The position numbers and the translations under genes were made by a program. This document shows positions 4,798 through 8,742 of a DNA stretch of 8,742 nucleotides, piece after piece (within the stretch, counting starts at the first letter, position 1; every line of letters begins with the position of its first letter). The DNA comes from DATJPR01 sp035506295 (GTDB taxonomy: Bacteria; Bacteroidota; Ignavibacteria; UBA10030; UBA6906), in NCBI GenBank assembly GCA_035506295.1, contig DATJPR010000025.1:1-8742 (forward strand), written 5' to 3'. Below the pieces are notes generated by a model that ran no database searches, was not told where the DNA came from, and worked only from the letters and a program-made list of their open reading frames with translations.

Positions 4798-7629
4798 ATG
4801 ATCGTGAGAACATTCCGGACAGAGGAAGGACGGTTGCATCCGTTCTTCCTCTGTGTTTTTTTCTGCGCGATCGTGGTCGCGCCGGTCGACGCGATTCCGG
4901 CCCCTCTCCCGAACGTCTCGCTTTCGTTCTCCCACGGGGTTTCGGTCGTCATGTATACGAGCCGCGCCGGCGTTCGAAGGGAATTCCCGCTCGGTGTTCC
5001 TCTCTTCTCCTTCCTGCTCAATGACACCCTGATGAGTGCAGAATCTGCCACAGCGAGAGCATCAGGCGATTCTATTGTGTTTCACTATGCGAACGGTCTT
5101 GCGGGATCCGTGCGTCGCGTCGACGGCGACAACCGCGGTTGGAGCGCGGTGCTGAGATTTGTGAACAGCTCGGCTGAAACGCTCGTCGTGGCAAACGTCG
5201 TTCCTCTCGGACAGGGAGGCGGCAGGGTGTACATCACCGCAACAGGTCCTTCCACGCCGCCGAACTGGCTCAGCCGCTCGGCACTCTTCAGGCCGGGCCT
5301 CGGTCCCATTGGGGTGGTGCTTCCTGACAATGCTTGGGAGCTCGGCTTTTGCGATCTCCGCCTGGAAGCGGGCGTCAACCTGGTCGGCCTTGCGCGGCGT
5401 GGAGGTTCTCAGAACGCCAGCGAACGCCGCTTTCGAACCATCCTTCCCCCGGGAGGTTCTGTCTGGTATCGTCTGGTCATTGATGATCATGGGGGCGACT
5501 GGCACGATGGATTGGAGTTGATGTTCCGGAAACGGTGGCTGTACGACCTCAAGACGTTTAACGATTCGCTTTACAGGCGCGCCGACCTTCAGTGGGTTCG
5601 TCATGCTTATCTTATGACCATCCTCTTCGCATGGGACGAGGAGTACTATGACCGGTTCAGCAATGCCTCGACCTTTGATAATTTCATCGATGCCCGTACG
5701 CCTGAGCTTGGCCCCTATGATGTTTTTGTCCTCTGGCCCACCTGGCCGCGACTGGGGCTCGATCAGCGAAATCAGTTCGATCTCTATCACGATCTTCCCG
5801 GCGGGCTTCAGGAGATCCGTCGGCAGGCAGAATTCATGCATGGGCGTGGCGGGAAGTACTTCGTCTCGTACAATCCGTGGGACGAAAGCACGCGAACGGA
5901 GGCGCATCTCCAGGGGATGACGGAGCTTCTGCGCGCCACCGACGCCGATGGCGTTGTGCTTGACACGTGGGGTGCATCGAGCAAGGAATTTCAGGCAGCT
6001 GTCGACAGCGTGAAGCCGGGAATCGTCCTGTATAGTGAGGGGATGGCCGTGCCGGAAGACATGCCGGGGATCGTGACGGGCCGCGTTCACGATGCGCTCT
6101 TCATGCCGCCACCACTCAACCTGAACAAGTACATCAAGCCGGAGTCTGCGATCTTCCGAGTGATGCAGGTGGCTGAGGGGCGATTGCATCGGGAAGCCGC
6201 GGTCTGTCTCTTCAATGGGTATGGCGCAGAGCTCAATACTATGCGCGCGGGTCGACCAGCCTCGCTGGACGAGGACTATCGTTATCTCGGTCGCGTTGTC
6301 AAGATCCTTCGCGACAATTCGGATGCCTTCCTGAGCAGAAGCTGGGAACCGCTTCTCCCCGCGGCGACAGACAGCGTGTGGGTCAATCGCTGGCCTGCAA
6401 GTGACAAAACCGTGTTCACGGTGTACAGCCTCAGGCCCGAAGGGTTTGCCGGCGGGTTGTTCCTGAACAAAGAAACGGGAACTCACCATTACGTGAGCCT
6501 CTGGCATCACCGTGAACTTGCGCCTGCGGCCAGGGATGGCGCGGAGGTGGTCCCGGTTCAAGTCGAGGGCTTCAGCCGGGATTGGCTCGGGACCCGGCAA
6601 GAAGGGAATGTCGATTGTATCGCGTGCCTGCCCACGTTGCTCTCCGTCCGGAGGGACGGAGATTCTCTCTATGTCTATTCGGCAAAAGACAGCGTACGAA
6701 TCGTCGTGTCTGCCGGCAATCCCGGCTTCGATACGCCCGCAAACGAGTTTCACGATCATGCCTTCGCCATGAACCTGGCTGAAGCCTTTGGCCACCATGG
6801 GGGAAAGTTCGTGGTGCAGCTCTTTCAGGGGAAGGAGCTTGCGGATGAACGCATCGTGGAGATTCCGGTCGGCACTCCACATCTTCTTGCCGCCTCCGGG
6901 CGCACGACGCCTGCGTCGCGTGCGCCGGACGGGATGAGAGAAATTCCGGCGGGGACATTCTCCTACAGCGCCGTTTCGTTGGACGATCCCAATCCTGTCA
7001 TACCAGCCCCGGACCTCCGTGCTCCGGCGCAAAAGACCGTCGCACGATTTTTCATCGACACGTATCCAGTGACAAACGCGCAGTTCGAGCGTTTCCTCAG
7101 ATCGAGCAAGTATCGGCCTGATGACACGGTGAATTTCCTACGCGAATGGCGTGGAGGGCGACCCGTCCCGGGGACGGAACGCCAGCCGGTGGTGTGGGTC
7201 AGTCTCGACGATGCGCGCGCCTACGCGCAGTGGGCCGGGAAACGTCTTCCCACGGACGTCGAGTGGCAGTACGCGGCGCAAGGGACGGACGGCAGAGAAT
7301 ATCCATGGGGGAACGCATTCGACAGCACGCGCTGCAATTGGCATGCCGGTCATCCAACCGCCGTGGATGCGTATCCATCCGGGAAGAGTCCTTTCGGCGT
7401 AGAGGATCTTGTGGGAAATGTGTGGCAGCTTACCGACGACGTCTATGATGACGGGAGCTATGTCTGTGTCATGATGAGGGGTGGCAGCTGGTTCGCACCG
7501 ACATCGAGCGTCTGGTATGTGCAAGGTGGCCCCCGGCCGGTGAATCAGCATCAGATGCTCCTCCTGGTTTCTCCCGGTTACGACCGAAGTTCGACCGTCG
7601 GGTTCCGCTGCGTGAAAGACGCTCAGTGA
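4798..7629 (+). CDS. Secreted glycoside-hydrolase-like protein fused to a C-terminal FGE-type (SUMF1-fold) domain without catalytic cysteines
   Basis: From the ATG at 4798 the product has 943 residues. A signal peptide covers about residues 1-32 (core FFLCVFFCAIVVAPVDA). Residues about 34-225 are a beta-sandwich. A helical linker leads to a TIM-barrel-like region, about 235-550, with FVLWPTWPRLGLDQRNQFDL, YNPWDES (358-364), DADGVVLDTWG (Asp389) and VLYSEG (Glu414). Asp389 and Glu414 end successive predicted strands and could be the catalytic pair of a retaining hydrolase. The region resembles DUF6259-type glycosidase relatives from memory. A beta-domain follows (about 553-700). Residues 713-941 are an FGE-sulfatase fold (MREIPAGTF, DTYPVTNAQFERFL, VVWVSLDDARAYAQWAGKRLPTDVEWQYAA, YPWGN, LVGNVWQLTDD, RGGSW, STVGFRC). 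The usual RGGSYxCxxxxC reads RGGSWFAPTSSV, so neither catalytic Cys is present (Ala900, Val905); a binding or structural role is more likely. The start is uncertain: no Shine-Dalgarno precedes 4798, and TTG codons at 4783 and 4834 are alternatives. The substrate is unknown. Confidence 0.85.
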   Translation: MIVRTFRTEEGRLHPFFLCVFFCAIVVAPVDAIPAPLPNVSLSFSHGVSVVMYTSRAGVRREFPLGVPLFSFLLNDTLMSAESATARASGDSIVFHYANGLAGSVRRVDGDNRGWSAVLRFVNSSAETLVVANVVPLGQGGGRVYITATGPSTPPNWLSRSALFRPGLGPIGVVLPDNAWELGFCDLRLEAGVNLVGLARRGGSQNASERRFRTILPPGGSVWYRLVIDDHGGDWHDGLELMFRKRWLYDLKTFNDSLYRRADLQWVRHAYLMTILFAWDEEYYDRFSNASTFDNFIDARTPELGPYDVFVLWPTWPRLGLDQRNQFDLYHDLPGGLQEIRRQAEFMHGRGGKYFVSYNPWDESTRTEAHLQGMTELLRATDADGVVLDTWGASSKEFQAAVDSVKPGIVLYSEGMAVPEDMPGIVTGRVHDALFMPPPLNLNKYIKPESAIFRVMQVAEGRLHREAAVCLFNGYGAELNTMRAGRPASLDEDYRYLGRVVKILRDNSDAFLSRSWEPLLPAATDSVWVNRWPASDKTVFTVYSLRPEGFAGGLFLNKETGTHHYVSLWHHRELAPAARDGAEVVPVQVEGFSRDWLGTRQEGNVDCIACLPTLLSVRRDGDSLYVYSAKDSVRIVVSAGNPGFDTPANEFHDHAFAMNLAEAFGHHGGKFVVQLFQGKELADERIVEIPVGTPHLLAASGRTTPASRAPDGMREIPAGTFSYSAVSLDDPNPVIPAPDLRAPAQKTVARFFIDTYPVTNAQFERFLRSSKYRPDDTVNFLREWRGGRPVPGTERQPVVWVSLDDARAYAQWAGKRLPTDVEWQYAAQGTDGREYPWGNAFDSTRCNWHAGHPTAVDAYPSGKSPFGVEDLVGNVWQLTDDVYDDGSYVCVMMRGGSWFAPTSSVWYVQGGPRPVNQHQMLLLVSPGYDRSSTVGFRCVKDAQ
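4819..4862 (+). terminator. Strong intrinsic-terminator-like hairpin inside the 5' end of the hydrolase-like gene
   Basis: The left arm at 4819-4833 (ACAGAGGAAGGACGG) pairs with the right arm at 4840-4854 (CCGTTCTTCCTCTGT): 15 pairs, all Watson-Crick except one G-U wobble. The loop is TTGCAT, and seven T follow one base after the stem (4856-4862). It lies 72 bases after the beta-barrel stop codon, a normal place for a rho-independent terminator on the plus strand. There is no T-tract on the other side, so it should act in one direction only. It overlaps codons 8-22 of the hydrolase-like gene as annotated, which is unusual. Confidence 0.8.
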
Positions 7630-7666
7630 TCGGCGGGGTTCCCCGACCCTGACCGCATATCCATTC

Positions 7667-7671
7667 GGAGG
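7667..7671 (+). promoter_or_regulatory. Ribosome binding site of the GH172-like gene
   Basis: GGAGG stands 4 bases before the ATG at 7676. It is the strongest Shine-Dalgarno in the window and fixes this start. Confidence 0.75.
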
Positions 7672-7675
7672 CATC

Positions 7676-8742
7676 ATGGTCCGTACCATCGCCGCTCTAT
7701 GCGTCGCCCTGCTGATACTCTATGTGCCCGAGATTTACGGTCAGCAATCTCTCGACAATATTCTCTCGCTCTCCCGCCTTCCAGTGCTCAAATCGAGCAC
7801 GCTGATCCAGATATCCAGCACCGACACCTCAGGCGGAAACAACGATTTCCTTGCGATCCCGCCGGGTGGGCGGGCGACGCTGGCAGACATCGCAGGCCCG
7901 GGCGTCATCGTTCAATTCTGGCTCACCATCGATTCGCCGGACAAGTATTTTCTCCGCCACATCGTCCTCAAAATGTATTGGGACGACGAAGACACGCCCT
8001 CCGTCGAAGTGCCGGTCGGCGATTTCTTCGGCACCGGCTTTGAATACAAGCAATGGCTTTCGATGCTGGCAGGGATGTCGAGCGGCGGCTACTACTCGTA
8101 CTTCCCGATGCCGTTCAACAAAAGAGCCAGGATCCAGGTCGTCAATGAAACGGGAGCCGAGGTCAATTCCTTCTACTATCATCTCGACTACCAGAAGTTG
8201 AAGGATCCGCTTGATCCTTCTGTCGCGTATTTCCATGCATGCTGGCGGCGGGAGATCCGTACGGACCGCAGGCACCCGTATCTCATTCTTGACGCCGAGG
8301 GGAAGGGTCAGTTCGTCGGGTTGAATCTCAATATGCAGAGTTACGATGGCGGTCTTGCATTCCTCGAAGGAGATGAAGTGATCTTCGTCGACGGGGAATC
8401 GACGCCGTCCATCAAAGGGACGGGCACGGAGGACTACTTCAACAGCGGCTGGTACTTCAACAAAGGGGAGTTTTCAGCGCCGTATCATGGACTGATCTTG
8501 AAAGACGAGAAGCGCGGGCGGATCGCGGCGTATCGCTTTCACGTGGCCGATGCCATTCCGTTTGAGCGCTCGATCCGCGTCATGATCGAACACGGCGATC
8601 GCAACACCGAAATCGCAGACTACAGCAGCACGGCCTACTGGTATCAAAAGGAACCGCATAAGCCGTTCGAGGCCATGCTTCCTCCGGGTCTCCGCATCCC
8701 TCTTCGCGTAGAAGTTCCGAACGGCGCCCTGGAAGCCGAGTC
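7676..8742 (+). CDS. DUF2961 / GH172 family protein, secreted (3' end off the right edge)
   Basis: The frame is open from ATG 7676 to the right edge (355 full codons). Residues 1 to about 22 are a signal peptide (MVRTIAALCVALLILYVPEIYG). The rest matches the DUF2961 pattern: ADIAGPGVIVQFWLT near the start, LKMYWDDEDTPSVEVPVGDFFGTGF, YYSYFPMPFNKRARIQVVNE, YYHLDYQ, then FVDGESTPSIKGTGTEDYFNSGWY, PYHGL and AYRFHVADAIPFERSIRVMIEHG. DUF2961 proteins are now classed as GH172; characterised members include a bifidobacterial difructose dianhydride I synthase/hydrolase acting on alpha-fructofuranoside linkages and exo-alpha-D-arabinofuranosidases acting on D-arabinan. Glu252 in GTGTEDYF is a likely catalytic acid; I do not assign the second one. 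The gene begins 46 bases after the hydrolase-like gene, so the pair is probably an operon for degrading one glycan in the periplasm or outside the cell. The exact substrate cannot be told from sequence, and the missing C-terminus may hold extra domains or a sorting signal. Confidence 0.92.
   Translation, partial: MVRTIAALCVALLILYVPEIYGQQSLDNILSLSRLPVLKSSTLIQISSTDTSGGNNDFLAIPPGGRATLADIAGPGVIVQFWLTIDSPDKYFLRHIVLKMYWDDEDTPSVEVPVGDFFGTGFEYKQWLSMLAGMSSGGYYSYFPMPFNKRARIQVVNETGAEVNSFYYHLDYQKLKDPLDPSVAYFHACWRREIRTDRRHPYLILDAEGKGQFVGLNLNMQSYDGGLAFLEGDEVIFVDGESTPSIKGTGTEDYFNSGWYFNKGEFSAPYHGLILKDEKRGRIAAYRFHVADAIPFERSIRVMIEHGDRNTEIADYSSTAYWYQKEPHKPFEAMLPPGLRIPLRVEVPNGALEAE

Noticed and set aside
5648..5920. 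Short plus-strand frames inside the hydrolase-like gene
   Set aside because: They overlap a well-supported long coding frame, and have no start signals or domains of their own.
5062..7032. A 656-codon open frame antisense to the hydrolase-like gene
   Set aside because: The product is Arg/His/Pro-rich with no domain, signal or ribosome binding site, while the plus-strand frame encodes recognisable domains. It is a shadow of GC-rich codon use.
6934..7629. Active formylglycine-generating enzyme, or EgtB/PvdO-type enzyme
   Set aside because: The Cys pair needed by FGE is absent and the domain is the tail of a much larger hydrolase-like protein. No sulfatase, ergothioneine or pyoverdine genes are nearby.

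Overview
The window looks like a chromosomal fragment of a Gram-negative bacterium of the FCB group (Bacteroidota/Ignavibacteriota/Kryptonia-like lineages). Three signs point there: a C-terminal type IX secretion (T9SS) sorting signal of the NYPNPFNPST type, a TonB-dependent receptor with an N-terminal carboxypeptidase-regulatory-like domain, and almost every product carrying a signal peptide. By eye it is GC-rich, which leaves long open antisense shadow frames that I do not treat as genes. No RNA genes, CRISPR, insertion sequences or phage genes were seen.

Layout: two divergent gene sets leave a control region of roughly 315 bases (about 3776-4089). On the minus strand, reading leftwards, are a small putative lipoprotein (3757-3248), a TonB-dependent receptor (3257-1059, overlapping the lipoprotein gene by 10 bases) and a secreted protein with a T9SS sorting tail (1026 to beyond the left edge). 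The 10-base overlap and the 32-base gap suggest one operon whose products all sit in or beyond the outer membrane.

On the plus strand are a small outer-membrane beta-barrel protein (4090-4746), a 943-residue secreted protein that joins a glycoside-hydrolase-like barrel to a formylglycine-generating-enzyme (FGE)-type fold lacking the catalytic cysteine pair (about 4798-7629), and a DUF2961/GH172 family protein cut by the right edge (7676 onwards). The last two suggest breakdown of an extracellular or periplasmic glycan, perhaps one with furanoside linkages. The TonB receptor could import a product or an unrelated cofactor; that link is only inference from proximity.

The most striking non-coding structure is a strong hairpin with a T7 tract at 4819-4862. 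It looks like a textbook intrinsic terminator for the beta-barrel gene, yet it lies inside the predicted 5' end of the next gene, where its T-tract helps encode the signal peptide. A Shine-Dalgarno-like stretch lies in its left arm and an in-frame TTG in its loop. The divergent control region also holds a CRP-like palindrome and an 8-base direct repeat flanking an imperfect dyad.
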